A stretch of DNA of 64,000 nt from Clostridium collagenovorans DSM 3089 (GTDB lineage Bacteria; Bacillota; Clostridia; Clostridiales; Clostridiaceae): NCBI RefSeq assembly GCF_900130005.1, contig NZ_FQXP01000010.1, forward strand, positions 1 through 64,000, read 5' to 3'. Of this stretch, positions 1 to 8,910 are shown piece after piece (position 1 is the first letter of the stretch; each line of letters opens with the position of its first letter). Position numbers and translations under genes: made by a program. The notes beneath the pieces are model-generated. The model searched no databases and was not told the origin of the DNA. It saw only the letters and a list, made by a program, of their open reading frames with translations.

Positions 1-100
1 AAGGTAACACCCCTTCCCATTCCGAACAGGCAGGTTAAGCTTTACAGCGCTGATGGTACTGCAGGGGAAGCCCTGTGGGAGAGTAAGACATCGCCGGGTA
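1..100 (+). rRNA. rrf: 5S ribosomal RNA, 3' portion
   Basis: The first ~100 bases carry the conserved 5S segments CCCATTCCGAACAGG near the start and the GGGAGAGTAAGACATCGCCGGG-like 3' part. The 5' end lies outside the window. It is followed by a tRNA after only a few bases, as at the end of a clostridial rRNA operon. The exact 3' end is uncertain by a few bases. Confidence 0.9.
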
Positions 101-105
101 AGCTT

Positions 106-181
106 GCGGGAATAGCTCAGCTGATAGAGCGCCACCTTGCCAAGGTGGAAGTCGCGGGTTTGAGTCCCGTTTCCCGCTCCA
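106..181 (+). tRNA. tRNA-Gly (anticodon GCC)
   Basis: Cloverleaf with acceptor arm GCGGGAA paired to TTCCCGC, D arm GCTC...GAGC, anticodon stem CCACC/GGTGG around the loop TTGCCAA (anticodon GCC at 139-141), and T arm GCGGG TTTGAGT CCCGT. The CCA end is encoded at 179-181. It lies directly behind the 5S rRNA and is probably co-transcribed with the rRNA operon. Confidence 0.97.
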
Positions 182-215
182 AAGATTATCTAGTCTTAGA
201 TAATCTTTTTTATTT
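181..215 (+). terminator. Rho-independent terminator of the rRNA-tRNA operon
   Basis: A perfect 12-bp stem (181-192 with 197-208, loop GTCT) is followed by a run of T. It ends the 5S/tRNA-Gly transcript. Confidence 0.9.
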
Positions 216-523
216 TTTTGCAAAGCTTATGATTTATAAGTCTTATTTATGAGTTTTATTCGTAAGTTTAAAGATAGTATAAAAGATACATATTGTAATT
301 AATATAGAAGTTCTTATAGTACTATAAATCACTACTTATTTATAGCTTTCAATAATATCCTTTCAAGAAGATTGTTTTCATTAATATTACATTTTATAGT
401 TCTATAATTTAACTTATAGGGATATTATAGATTACATAATTTTATAAAAACCTTAATTGTATTATAAATTCTGATAATAAACTATTTAAGTATTGAAAAA
501 ATCTATTAGAAATACAGTGAATA

Positions 524-552
524 TTGTGATAATCTTGTATAGGCATTATAAA
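524..552 (+). promoter_or_regulatory. Probable pstS promoter
   Basis: TTGTGA (524-529) and TATAAA (547-552) are separated by 17 bp and lie about 80 nt upstream of pstS. The remaining AT-rich sequence from 216 to 631 shows nothing else recognisable. I could not identify a convincing PhoP/PhoB box. Confidence 0.45.
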
Positions 553-631
553 ATAATGTCGTAAATTACTAAATATGCTTAATATTTAAATCACGGTTAA
601 AAGTTGAGATTCAATATTGGGGGAGAAATTA

Positions 632-1516
632 ATGAAAAAAATATTATCAATGGTAACAGCAGCTATATTATCTACTGCACTTTTAGCAGGATGTGGTACA
701 AGCTCAGCTGAAAGCCTAAAAGAAACTATAACTTTTGCAGGAGCATCTACAATAGCTCCTATTATAGATACAACTTCAGCTAAATTCAAAGAACAATATC
801 CAACTTGGAAAGATGTGGACAAGTCTTTTGAAAATAAAGAAGTATCTGTAGTAGTTAATGCTGGTGGTTCTGGAGAAGGTATAAAAGGAATTGTAGATGG
901 AGTAGCTGACTTTGGATTAGTTTCAAGAGAAGTAACTTCAGATGAAAAAACTAAAATAAAAGATTATAAAGAATATAATTTAGGTGTTGATGCGTTAACT
1001 ATTTCAGTTAATCCTAAAAACCCTATCTTATCAATAAAGAATGACTTAACAACTGAAGAAATTAAAAAGATTTTCTCAGGAGAATATAAGTTTTGGGATG
1101 AAGTAGATAAGAGTTTACCACACAATGAGATAATAGTTGTAACTAGAGACTTAGCTGGTGGTGCACATAAAGTATTCCAAGAAAAAGTAATGGGAAAAGA
1201 TGAAGTTAAAGCAGACGTTATTCAAGCACCTTCTATGGGAGCTTTAGTTGAAAAAATTATTCAAAATGAGAATGCTATTGGTTACGCGTCTTTTGGTGTT
1301 GTAAATCAAAATGAAGGTAAAATAAAACCTTTAAAAGTTGATGGAGTAGAACCTACTAAAGATAATATTTTATCTGGTTCTTATAAAATCGCTCGTCCAT
1401 TATTAGTTATTAATGATGGTGAACCAACTAAGCAAGAAAAGTACTTTATAGATTATTTAACTTCTGATAAAGGAAAAGCTATAGTTGAAGAATTAGGATT
1501 TTTGCCAGCAAAATAA
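632..1516 (+). CDS. pstS: Phosphate ABC transporter substrate-binding lipoprotein PstS
   Basis: High-affinity phosphate-binding lipoprotein that delivers phosphate to the PstCAB permease at the outer face of the membrane. The 294-aa product has a signal peptide with lipobox LLAGC (lipidated Cys21). The mature protein carries PstS motifs: AGASTIAPI near the start, GGSGEGIKGI and ADFGLVSRE, which line the phosphate site in this family. ATG 632 is preferred because the purine-rich GGGGGAG ribosome binding site lies 5-10 nt upstream; an in-frame TTG at 617 would precede that site. pstC, pstA and pstB follow on the same strand, but a terminator-like hairpin separates pstS from pstC, so the binding protein is probably made in excess over the permease. 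Confidence 0.95.
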   Translation: MKKILSMVTAAILSTALLAGCGTSSAESLKETITFAGASTIAPIIDTTSAKFKEQYPTWKDVDKSFENKEVSVVVNAGGSGEGIKGIVDGVADFGLVSREVTSDEKTKIKDYKEYNLGVDALTISVNPKNPILSIKNDLTTEEIKKIFSGEYKFWDEVDKSLPHNEIIVVTRDLAGGAHKVFQEKVMGKDEVKADVIQAPSMGALVEKIIQNENAIGYASFGVVNQNEGKIKPLKVDGVEPTKDNILSGSYKIARPLLVINDGEPTKQEKYFIDYLTSDKGKAIVEELGFLPAK

Positions 1517-1692
1517 TTCTCATTAAATTAAATAGTAACATAAAGTAAAAATAAATTGTTATTTATATAGTTTTCAATAAAAGGTTTTTAAAGAATTTAG
1601 CATTAACTTTTATTATTAAATATATTGTTAGATAAATTCTAAATGTAAAAATTAATTGAAACTTATATAGTTAAATTAATAAGTATATTATT

Positions 1693-1742
1693 AGGCTATT
1701 AATCTACTATTTTTAAAATAGTAAGAGAGATAGCCTTTTTTG
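1693..1742 (+). terminator. Intercistronic terminator/attenuator between pstS and pstC
   Basis: Nested stems (1693-1698 with 1731-1736; 1705-1713 with 1715-1723) are followed by a T-run at 1735-1741. Partial read-through would give more PstS than permease, a usual arrangement for binding-protein transporters. Nothing else is seen in the 1517-1864 gap. Confidence 0.7.
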
Positions 1743-1864
1743 AAGTTAAATTATTAGTATATATGTTAACTTATATTAGTAGGAATTTAACTATTATTAT
1801 GATAGTGGTCATATAAGAATTATAATAATAGATTGTTTTATAAATTAAATAAGGAGGGATTTAG

Positions 1865-2740
1865 GTGAAAAAGAGAAAACAAAGAAAGAATGAAGAATTA
1901 TTTAAGGCTATCATTTCATTTAATACATTTTTAGCTACTATAACTTTATGTTTTGTAATATTTTTTATATTAAAAGAAAGTATTCCTATTTTTAAAGCTG
2001 TATCGGTAAAGGATTTTATTACGGGAACTAAATGGAATCCCCTTAGTAATAGAGCAGATTTTTCTATATTACCAGCGATTTTAGGATCACTATACACTTC
2101 ATTTATTGCAATTTTGATTTCTGTTCCTTTAGGAATTGGTGCAGCGATTTTCATATGTTTTTATACAAGTGAAAGATTTAGAGAAGCTATTAAATCCATA
2201 GTTCAGATAATAATGGGAGTACCTTCAGTAATTTTTGGGTTTATAGGTCTTATGGTTTTGGTTAGCTTCTTTGAAAAGAATTTAAATATGGCTGCAGGAG
2301 AATGTGTGCTAGCAGGAGGAATAGTACTTGGAATAATGACTATACCTTGTGTTATTTCTACAGTGGTAGAAACAATGGACAAGGTGCGAGAGGGGTACTC
2401 TATATCTTCAACTGTATTAGGCGTATCAAAATCCTATATGATTAAGAATTTAGTTTTACCTGTAAGTAAACATGGTATTTTTTCAGGAATAATTCTTGCA
2501 TTTAGTAGAGCTATAGGTGAGACTATGGCTGTTATGCTTGTTATAGGTAATTCGGCTATACTTCCGAAATTATTTGGACGTGCTCAAACAATACCCGCTT
2601 TAATAGCTTTAGAAATGGGTTCTGCTGAGATTGGAAGTATGCATTATCATGCATTATTTGCATCAGGATTGGTGTTACTAGTTATTTTATTAATAATTAA
2701 TTTAATTTTTTATTATTTTAAAAGTAAATGGGATTATTAA
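1865..2740 (+). CDS. pstC: Phosphate ABC transporter permease PstC
   Basis: Membrane subunit of the phosphate importer, pairing with PstA. The 291-aa hydrophobic protein has about six membrane segments, the first at roughly residues 15-40. The ABC-permease coupling loop lies around GVSKSYMIKNLVLPVSKHGI, followed by the conserved AFSRAIGETMAVM segment that is characteristic of PstC. It starts at GTG 1865, with AAGGAGGGA 6 nt upstream. pstA begins 19 nt after its stop, so the two are translated from one message. Confidence 0.94.
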   Translation: MKKRKQRKNEELFKAIISFNTFLATITLCFVIFFILKESIPIFKAVSVKDFITGTKWNPLSNRADFSILPAILGSLYTSFIAILISVPLGIGAAIFICFYTSERFREAIKSIVQIIMGVPSVIFGFIGLMVLVSFFEKNLNMAAGECVLAGGIVLGIMTIPCVISTVVETMDKVREGYSISSTVLGVSKSYMIKNLVLPVSKHGIFSGIILAFSRAIGETMAVMLVIGNSAILPKLFGRAQTIPALIALEMGSAEIGSMHYHALFASGLVLLVILLIINLIFYYFKSKWDY

Positions 2741-2759
2741 TTTGGAGGTGACTTAAATA

Positions 2760-3614
2760 TTGAGTAAAAAGAAAAAAAATAGTTTTATAACTTTATGGAG
2801 TTTTATCTCTTTAGTAATAGTTATTTCTATAATTTTATTTGTTTTTTCATTTATCTTTATAAAGGGTTTTAGGGTTATAAACTTGAACTTTTTAACTAAG
2901 AGACCTTCTGGATTTCCTCCAGGAAGTGAGGGGGGGATATATCCTGCTATAATGGGTACTTTGTATCTTGTATTAATATCAGGAGTAGTTGCATCCATAT
3001 TAGCAATATCTACATCTATATATTGTAGATTTTACTGTACTAGTAAGAGATATAAAGCAATTATATCATTATGTATTCAATGTATTGCAGGAATACCTTC
3101 TATTGTATTAGGACTCTTTGGATATTCATTTTTAGTATTAAACTTGAATTTAGGAAAGAGCTTGTTATCGGCTGGGATAACCTTAGGGATTATGATATTT
3201 CCTTACATAGAGATACGAATTGAAAAGTTGTTTAATGAAATTCCTAAGGATATGATTGAGGCATCTTATTCTTTAGGTGTAAGTAAATCCTATACAATTT
3301 TGAAGATAGTCATTCCTCATAGCTTCAGAGATATAGTATCATCAATTACTATGGCTTGTGGATTCGCAATGGGAGCAACTTCACCAATAATATTAACGGG
3401 AGCAGTATTATCAGCACCAATGCCTAAGAGTATTTTATCACCTTTCATGGCGCTTCCATCCCATTTGTATATGCTACTTGGTGAAGGTATATCTGTAGAA
3501 AATGCTTATGGGACAACTCTTGTATTATTGGCTATGGTTTTAGTACTTAATATTATATCCTTGGTATTAACTATAGGGAAAAGGTCTGAAGATATAAATA
3601 TAGAGGAGAGGTAA
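2760..3614 (+). CDS. pstA: Phosphate ABC transporter permease PstA
   Basis: Second permease subunit of the phosphate importer. The 284-aa protein has six predicted membrane segments. The EAA-type coupling loop lies around residues 163-182 (MIEASYSLGVSKSYTILKI), followed by the conserved AMGATSPIILTGAV stretch seen in PstA. The start is TTG 2760, with GGAGGTG 9 nt upstream and no better start nearby. The ATPase gene pstB would normally follow within a few tens of bases; here 641 bp containing a tandem repeat array intervene. Confidence 0.93.
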   Translation: MSKKKKNSFITLWSFISLVIVISIILFVFSFIFIKGFRVINLNFLTKRPSGFPPGSEGGIYPAIMGTLYLVLISGVVASILAISTSIYCRFYCTSKRYKAIISLCIQCIAGIPSIVLGLFGYSFLVLNLNLGKSLLSAGITLGIMIFPYIEIRIEKLFNEIPKDMIEASYSLGVSKSYTILKIVIPHSFRDIVSSITMACGFAMGATSPIILTGAVLSAPMPKSILSPFMALPSHLYMLLGEGISVENAYGTTLVLLAMVLVLNIISLVLTIGKRSEDINIEER

Positions 3615-3617
3615 GAG

Positions 3618-3975
3618 AGAAGATAAGACTATAGGGATAGAGAAGCAAGGGCAAGGGAGAAGGTAAGCCTATAAGTGTAGAGAAAAGCAAGGGCAAGAGA
3701 GAAGATAAGCTTATAAGGGTAGAGAAGCAAGAGCAAGAGAGAAGGTAAGACTATAGGGATAGAGAAGCAAGGGCAAGAGAGAAGATAGGCTTATAAGGGT
3801 AGAGAAGCAAGGGCAAGAGAGAAGATAAGACTATAGGGATAGAGAAGCAAGGGCAAGAGAGAAGATAAGCTTATAAGGATAGATAAGCAAGAGAAAGAGG
3901 GAAGATAAGCTTATAGATAAGGAAAGAGAAGTAAGAGAGTAGATAGATTTATAAATGTAGAGAAAGAAAAGTAAG
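3618..3975 (+). repeat. Tandem array of ~40-bp purine-rich units inside the pst locus
   Basis: Seven well-conserved back-to-back units start at 3618, 3658, 3700, 3740, 3780, 3820 and 3860, and two decayed ones follow (about 3900 and 3938). The unit reads AGAAGATAAG, then a variable block, then TAGAGAAGCAAGGGCAAGAG. The variable block is ACTATAGGGA (units 1, 4, 6) or a CTTATAAGGG/CCTATAAGTG type (units 2, 3, 5, 7). The strand is almost entirely purine. The period is not a multiple of three and the units contain stops in all frames, so it is non-coding. The rest of the gap to 4255 is AT-rich and looks like further decayed units. Confidence 0.9.
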
Positions 3976-4255
3976 GAAATAGAGAAATTTATAAATAGAA
4001 GTAATTCATAAGAGATAATTAAAATATTGATGAAAATATATATAGAAAAGTAAGAATACAGCGATTTAAAAGGTGAAAAATAAAAAAGCTTAAGTGAAAG
4101 AGTAAAGATAAAATTAAAATGTAAATTATAATTTTGGAGTAGGTTTTAAGGGTAAGTAATTGATGCTATAAACTATATATAAATTTAAATATTAAAAAAT
4201 GGAGGGTTTAATGAAGGGTATATTTTAGGATGTACTAATTCATTAAAAATGATAG

Positions 4256-5008
4256 ATGGATAATATATTGAATGTGGAAAATTTAAGGGTTAAGTTGGGG
4301 AAAAAAGAGGTATTAAAGGGTATTTCTTTGAATATAAAGCCTAATAGTATAGTTGCTATTATTGGACCTTCTGGCTGTGGAAAGTCTACGTTTTTAAAGT
4401 GTATTAATGGAATTTTGAATGATAATGTAGAAGCAAAAATAGAGGGGAAAATAGAGTTTCAAGGTAAGGATATAAAGGATTATGATTCTATAGATGACGT
4501 AAGAAAAAATATAGGTATGGTATTTCAAAATCCTACGCCTTTTCCAATGAGTATTTATAAGAATATAACTTATGCTATGAAATATTATGGAGAGAATAAA
4601 AAAGAAATTTTAGATAAAGTAGTAGAGGAAAAATTAAGAGTTGTAGGTTTATATGAAGAGGTTAGTAAGGAGTTGAATAAGTCAGCTTTAAAGCTTTCAG
4701 GTGGACAACAGCAAAGATTATGCATAGCTAGAGCCTTAGCAATAGAGCCTAAAATACTATTGCTTGATGAGCCTTGTTCAGCTTTAGATATAAAGAGTAC
4801 TATGATAATAGAGGACATGTTAAAAGAGTTATCTAAAGAGTACACCATAATTATAGTTACTCATAACTTAAATCAAGCTAAAAGAATATCAGATAATACA
4901 GTGTTTATGCTAGATGGAAATATAGTAGAAGATGATAAAACAGAAAAGATATTTACAGAGCCAAAGGATGATAGAACAAGGGATTATATTAGTGGAATAT
5001 ATGGATAA
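4256..5008 (+). CDS. pstB: Phosphate ABC transporter ATP-binding protein PstB
   Basis: ATPase that powers phosphate import through PstC/PstA. The 250-aa protein has Walker A GPSGCGKST (residues 37-45), the Q-loop in VFQNPTPFPMSI, the signature LSGGQQQRL (148-156) and Walker B ILLLDEP followed by the D-loop SALD. The start is uncertain: ATG 4256 has no good ribosome binding site, whereas a strong GGAGGG at about 4201 serves a five-codon reading frame (4211-4228) just upstream. An in-frame TTG at 4268 is an alternative. No phoU follows, unlike most pst operons. The repeat array upstream may uncouple it from pstA. Confidence 0.93.
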   Translation: MDNILNVENLRVKLGKKEVLKGISLNIKPNSIVAIIGPSGCGKSTFLKCINGILNDNVEAKIEGKIEFQGKDIKDYDSIDDVRKNIGMVFQNPTPFPMSIYKNITYAMKYYGENKKEILDKVVEEKLRVVGLYEEVSKELNKSALKLSGGQQQRLCIARALAIEPKILLLDEPCSALDIKSTMIIEDMLKELSKEYTIIIVTHNLNQAKRISDNTVFMLDGNIVEDDKTEKIFTEPKDDRTRDYISGIYG

Positions 5009-5103
5009 AACGAAGAATATATATATTTATATTTAAACTTAATATATAATAGTTATAAAAGAAAATTTAGACTAAAGGTATATATATGTTAAGGAGTGGG
5101 GAG

Positions 5104-6141
5104 ATGAAGGACGTAGCTAAGTTTAAAAAGGTTACTTTGTCTTATTCTGTTAAGAAAAAGGAAGTAGCTAAGGAGGCTCTTAAAGAGTTTTACGGAAGCG
5201 TATTACAAATTGTTTTTGGGCCAGCTTTATTAATTTTAGGGGTAGTATTAAATTTATTTGTAGATTCAGTTAGTAGGTCATTTGGAAATTTTATAGTGTT
5301 ATTAGGGGTTATTTACATAGTATTACCTATAATTATATTATTATTTAATCTTAGAAAAGTTAAAGACTCAGAAGTAAAAATGGTTTTACATGAGGATAAA
5401 ATAGTGAGCTTTGATGACAATAATAAGTATGAATTATATTACGGGTTATTGCAGGATGTTAAGTTAGATGATAAGTATATAACCATAGTACCTATAGCAG
5501 TGCCTAAAGGAAAACTAAAGGATATATTAATTCCAAGATATAAGATTATAACAAATAATGAAGAGGAATTTGTATCAGTATTAAAGGAAAAGATTGATGA
5601 AAAGTTAAGTGAAAGAGCAAAGATAGTTTGTGATTACGATATTTCTAGTGATACTAGAATGAGAACTATTTTAAAATATTCAGCTAGTAAAGATGAAATA
5701 TTTAATGTTATGAAAAGTGAATATTACGGAAATAAAAAGAATGTGTATTATGCAATTTCATTAATTGTATTATCTTTTATAGTATTTATTCAGATGCAAC
5801 TTTTAGCGGTTATATTCTTTGCTTTAGCAGCTTTTTATATAGCGCAACCTTATATAGTTTTCAAGAGAAAGCTTAGAGGGGTGGAAAATGTAAATCTTCA
5901 ATTTGATTTATGTAAAGAGAAGAGAATAGGTGTTTATGGAGAAAATATAAATAAAGAAATGCCATTAAGTTTTATAAAAGTAATAAGTGATGAAGCTGAT
6001 TTCTTGAAGATTCTAATTGATATCAAGGATGGTGGAATATATTATATTCCAAAAGCTAATATTACTGAGGGGAATGTTGAAGAATTTACAAGTAAGGTAA
6101 CTAAGATAAAAAAAGAAGGTAAAAGAAAACATAGATTATAA
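5104..6141 (+). CDS. Membrane protein with two YcxB-like modules
   Basis: A 345-aa membrane protein of unknown function. It is an internal duplication: each half begins with a short soluble segment (YSVKKKEVAKEALKEFYG and YSASKDEIFNVMKSEYYG), continues with a pair of membrane helices (about 32-55/60-83 and 208-255) and ends with a beta-rich cytosolic domain containing an YxxxK/IPK-type terminal strand. That layout resembles the YcxB-like family, normally present once per protein. ATG 5104 is chosen because AAGGAG lies 7 nt upstream; an earlier in-frame ATG at 5086 precedes that site. It lies 95 nt after pstB and may be co-transcribed. Function is not inferred. Confidence 0.75.
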   Translation: MKDVAKFKKVTLSYSVKKKEVAKEALKEFYGSVLQIVFGPALLILGVVLNLFVDSVSRSFGNFIVLLGVIYIVLPIIILLFNLRKVKDSEVKMVLHEDKIVSFDDNNKYELYYGLLQDVKLDDKYITIVPIAVPKGKLKDILIPRYKIITNNEEEFVSVLKEKIDEKLSERAKIVCDYDISSDTRMRTILKYSASKDEIFNVMKSEYYGNKKNVYYAISLIVLSFIVFIQMQLLAVIFFALAAFYIAQPYIVFKRKLRGVENVNLQFDLCKEKRIGVYGENINKEMPLSFIKVISDEADFLKILIDIKDGGIYYIPKANITEGNVEEFTSKVTKIKKEGKRKHRL

Positions 6142-6320
6142 GATGAGTTTTAAATTTATGTTTAATTTATGAAAAGTTTTGAGTTCACATAAAAAAATAT
6201 GTGTTTAGTAATTTGTATAAATGTATATTTGTGTGAAAATATATTTGTAATATAAGTATGTGAAAATATATTTATATTATAAGGTAGAAATATTTAATAT
6301 AGAAATAATATAAAATAAGT

Positions 6321-6364
6321 AGAGCTGTGATAATAAAAAATATTTATTATCACAGCTCTTTTAT
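6321..6364 (+). terminator. Strong terminator between convergent genes
   Basis: A 17-bp perfect stem (6321-6337 with 6343-6359) is followed by TTTTA. It lies between the YcxB-like gene (plus) and the ABC-F gene (minus) and probably serves mainly the plus-strand transcript. Nothing else is recognised between 6142 and 6497. Confidence 0.85.
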
Positions 6365-6497
6365 AATGTATCATGTATTTTATAAATAAATATATATTTA
6401 GCTATCTTTATAATTAGCCTTACTTAATAATAAAAATCAGATCTAAATATTAAGAAGACATTTATTGAAATATACATTTTCTTATAAAGTAAGGTCA

Positions 6498-8426
6498 TTA
6501 AAGTCCTTTATTAGCTTTAATTTCTTCATCTAAATTACTTAGATATTCGAAACGCTCCATTTTTTCTAAAAGTTCAAGTTCTATTTCGTCCTTTTTCTCA
6601 AGAAGCTCTTGTAGCAGCTGGAAATTTGTTGAGGCTGCTGCAATATCTGAATCTATTTTTTCAAGATCATTTTCTAGGGCTTCTATTACACCTTCTATTT
6701 GTTCAAACTCTAATTTTTCCTTATAAGAGAATTTTAATTGCTTAGAGTTTTCTTTTTTAGCTGGAGCTTTATTTTCCTTTGGTGCAGATTTAGAGGCAGT
6801 TTTAGAATCAGTTGCTTCTTCAGAACTTTGAGATTTTTTAAATTCACAGAAGTCTGAATAATTTCCTGTATGCTCTAGAACCTTTCCATTACCTTCAAAG
6901 GAGAATATTCTTTCAGCTATTTTATCAAGGAAGTATCTATCGTGTGATACTGCAATTACTATACCATTAAAGTCTTCGATATAGTCTTCTAAAATAGTAA
7001 GAGTTTCTATATCTAAATCATTAGTAGGCTCATCTAGAAGTAATACATTTGGGGAAGCCATTAGGACCTTTAATAAAAATAGTCTTCTTTTTTCTCCACC
7101 AGATAATTTATTTATAGGAGTCCACTGAGCTTGTGGTGGAAATAAAAATCTTTCTAGCATTTGAGAAGCAGAAATTTTACTTCCATCAGCAGTTTCTATG
7201 AATTCAGCAACCTCACGAATATATTCAATAACTCGTAATTCTTCATTCATTTCACAACTATCCTGTGAGAAATATCCTACTTTAACGGTTTCACCTATTA
7301 TAATTTCTCCAGAGTCTAGGGTAAGTTTACCAGTTATTAAATTCATTAAAGTAGATTTACCCATTCCGTTAGCACCGATTATACCAATTCTATCATCCTT
7401 AGAAAGTGTATAAGAAAAGTTTTCAATTAAGTTTCTATTTCCTAAGGATTTACTGATATTATTAATTTCTATTATTTTGCTACCTAATCGACTATGTGCA
7501 GTAGAGATTTCAACTTTCCCAATAGAATCTAAAGGGTTATCATTATTTAGTTGTTCAAATCTGTCTATTCTAGCTTTTTGTTTAGTAGTTCTAGCCTTAG
7601 CACCACGTTTTATCCAAGCTAATTCACGGCGAAGAAGGTTTTGTCTTTTTTCTTCACTAGCAGCTTCTATTTGTTCTCTTTCGATTTTTTTATCTAAGAA
7701 TATACTATAGTTACCAGTGTAGCTAAATAATCTTCCTCTATCTAATTCAATGATTCTATTTGTAACTCTATCTAAGAAATATCTATCGTGAGTTATCATT
7801 AATAAAGCACCTTTTCTAGAGTTAAGATAAGTTTCTAGCCAAGTTATACTTTCATTATCCATATGGTTAGTAGGCTCATCTAAAATCAATAAATCACAGG
7901 GAGCAATAAGAGCTGTAGCAAGAGCAACTCTCTTCTTTTGACCTCCTGAAAGATTTTTAATTTTTTCATTAAAATTCATAATTCCTAATTTAGTTAAGAT
8001 GGTTTTAGCAGCGCTTTCTAGACTCCAAGCATCTAATTTATCCATGGAATCACTTAATTTAATGAGTTCTTCATTATATTCAAGATTAGTAGGATATTTC
8101 TCTAAGTTATTCATAATAGTTTCATATTTTCTTAGAGTCTTCATTATAGGATTATCACCTTTGAAAATTTGCTCTATAACTGTAATTTCATCATGGAAAA
8201 TAGGATTTTGAGGTAAATACTCTATTGTAACTCCATTCCCCTTTATGATACTTCCTTGATCTAAGGATTCTATTCCAGCAAGAACTTTTAAAAGTGTAGA
8301 TTTACCAGTTCCATTAACTCCAATAACACCTATTTTATCCCCTTCATTAATACCAAGCGAGATTTTATCAAAAAGAATTTTTTCGCTGTAGCTTTTACTT
8401 ATATTTTCAGCAGATAGTAAATTCAT
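6498..8426 (-). CDS. ABC-F family ATPase (Uup-like)
   Basis: Soluble twin-ATPase of the ABC-F group, which act on ribosomes rather than in membranes. The 642-aa protein has two cassettes: the first with Walker A GVNGTGKST (about 36-44), LSGGQKKR and LLILDEPTNHMD; the second with GANGMGKST (about 350), LSGGEKRR and LLLDEPTNDLD. Between them lies the positively charged helical linker (ELAWIKRGAKARTTKQKAR) and at the end a coiled-coil C-terminal domain, both typical of Uup/YdiF-like members. ATG 8426 is preferred because AAAGGA lies 8 nt upstream; the longer reading frame to 8459 has no site. The family includes antibiotic-protection proteins, but this general architecture does not support a resistance claim. 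Confidence 0.9.
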   Translation of the reverse strand: MNLLSAENISKSYSEKILFDKISLGINEGDKIGVIGVNGTGKSTLLKVLAGIESLDQGSIIKGNGVTIEYLPQNPIFHDEITVIEQIFKGDNPIMKTLRKYETIMNNLEKYPTNLEYNEELIKLSDSMDKLDAWSLESAAKTILTKLGIMNFNEKIKNLSGGQKKRVALATALIAPCDLLILDEPTNHMDNESITWLETYLNSRKGALLMITHDRYFLDRVTNRIIELDRGRLFSYTGNYSIFLDKKIEREQIEAASEEKRQNLLRRELAWIKRGAKARTTKQKARIDRFEQLNNDNPLDSIGKVEISTAHSRLGSKIIEINNISKSLGNRNLIENFSYTLSKDDRIGIIGANGMGKSTLMNLITGKLTLDSGEIIIGETVKVGYFSQDSCEMNEELRVIEYIREVAEFIETADGSKISASQMLERFLFPPQAQWTPINKLSGGEKRRLFLLKVLMASPNVLLLDEPTNDLDIETLTILEDYIEDFNGIVIAVSHDRYFLDKIAERIFSFEGNGKVLEHTGNYSDFCEFKKSQSSEEATDSKTASKSAPKENKAPAKKENSKQLKFSYKEKLEFEQIEGVIEALENDLEKIDSDIAAASTNFQLLQELLEKKDEIELELLEKMERFEYLSNLDEEIKANKGL

Positions 8427-8723
8427 TTTTATGTTCCTTTCTATAATTAAATTAATCATAATTTCTTTTATTAAAACTAAAAATATTTTTTAATTTTCTT
8501 TGATAATAAAATATGAGTTTATTCTCAAAGAAGCTTTATTAATAATTATAGCTTAAAAATGTTAGAAATGTATATAAAACTCTATATTAATAAGTTTAAA
8601 AGTAATATGAGATTTTAAAAAAATATAAAAATGGATATAAAATCGCTAAACTTTGAGTAAATCTTAAAATATAGTATAATAAAATATAGAAAAGATATTT
8701 TTATGAAGTACTTATAAAAAGTA

Positions 8724-8765
8724 AGAACGCCTATGAATTTAAATTTATAATTTCATAGACGTTCT
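8724..8765 (-). terminator. Terminator of the minus-strand peptide gene
   Basis: AGAACG-CTATGAA pairs with TTCATAG-CGTTCT (8724-8737 with 8752-8765) with one mismatch. On the minus strand it is followed by TTACTTTTTATA, so it ends transcripts coming from 8910. Confidence 0.7.
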
Positions 8766-8832
8766 ATGGGTTAAGGTGTTTCTAAAATTCTCGTTTTCAA
8801 AATTAGTAGTGTTTGCTTATGGTTATCTAAGC

Positions 8833-8910
8833 TTAACCATTTGGAGGTAAGTCAACGTCTTCCTTTTCATATGGTCTTTCCAAGATGTAATTTTCAAAAA
8901 TTGTACCCAT
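8833..8910 (-). CDS. Putative 25-aa peptide gene
   Basis: A short reading frame encodes the acidic 25-residue peptide beginning MGTIFENYILERPYEKE and ending DVDLPPNG. Support for a real gene is an excellent ribosome binding site (GAGGTGAGG, 5 nt before the ATG), good codon use and a dedicated terminator 70 nt downstream on the same strand. It has no cysteine and no hydrophobic leader, so it is not an AgrD-type signal or an ordinary lantibiotic precursor. I do not recognise the family. It stands alone, 400 nt upstream of the ABC-F gene. Confidence 0.55.
   Translation of the reverse strand: MGTIFENYILERPYEKEDVDLPPNG

Noticed and set aside
3618..3975. Possible CRISPR array
   Set aside because: Units are directly adjacent with no unique spacers, and no cas genes are near.
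6498..8426. Antibiotic-resistance ABC-F protein
   Set aside because: Domain layout with a C-terminal coiled coil fits Uup/YdiF-like general ABC-F proteins; nothing specific to a resistance subgroup can be seen.
8833..8910. AgrD-type cyclic autoinducer peptide
   Set aside because: It contains no Cys or Ser in a suitable place for thiolactone formation, no amphipathic leader, and no agrB is nearby.
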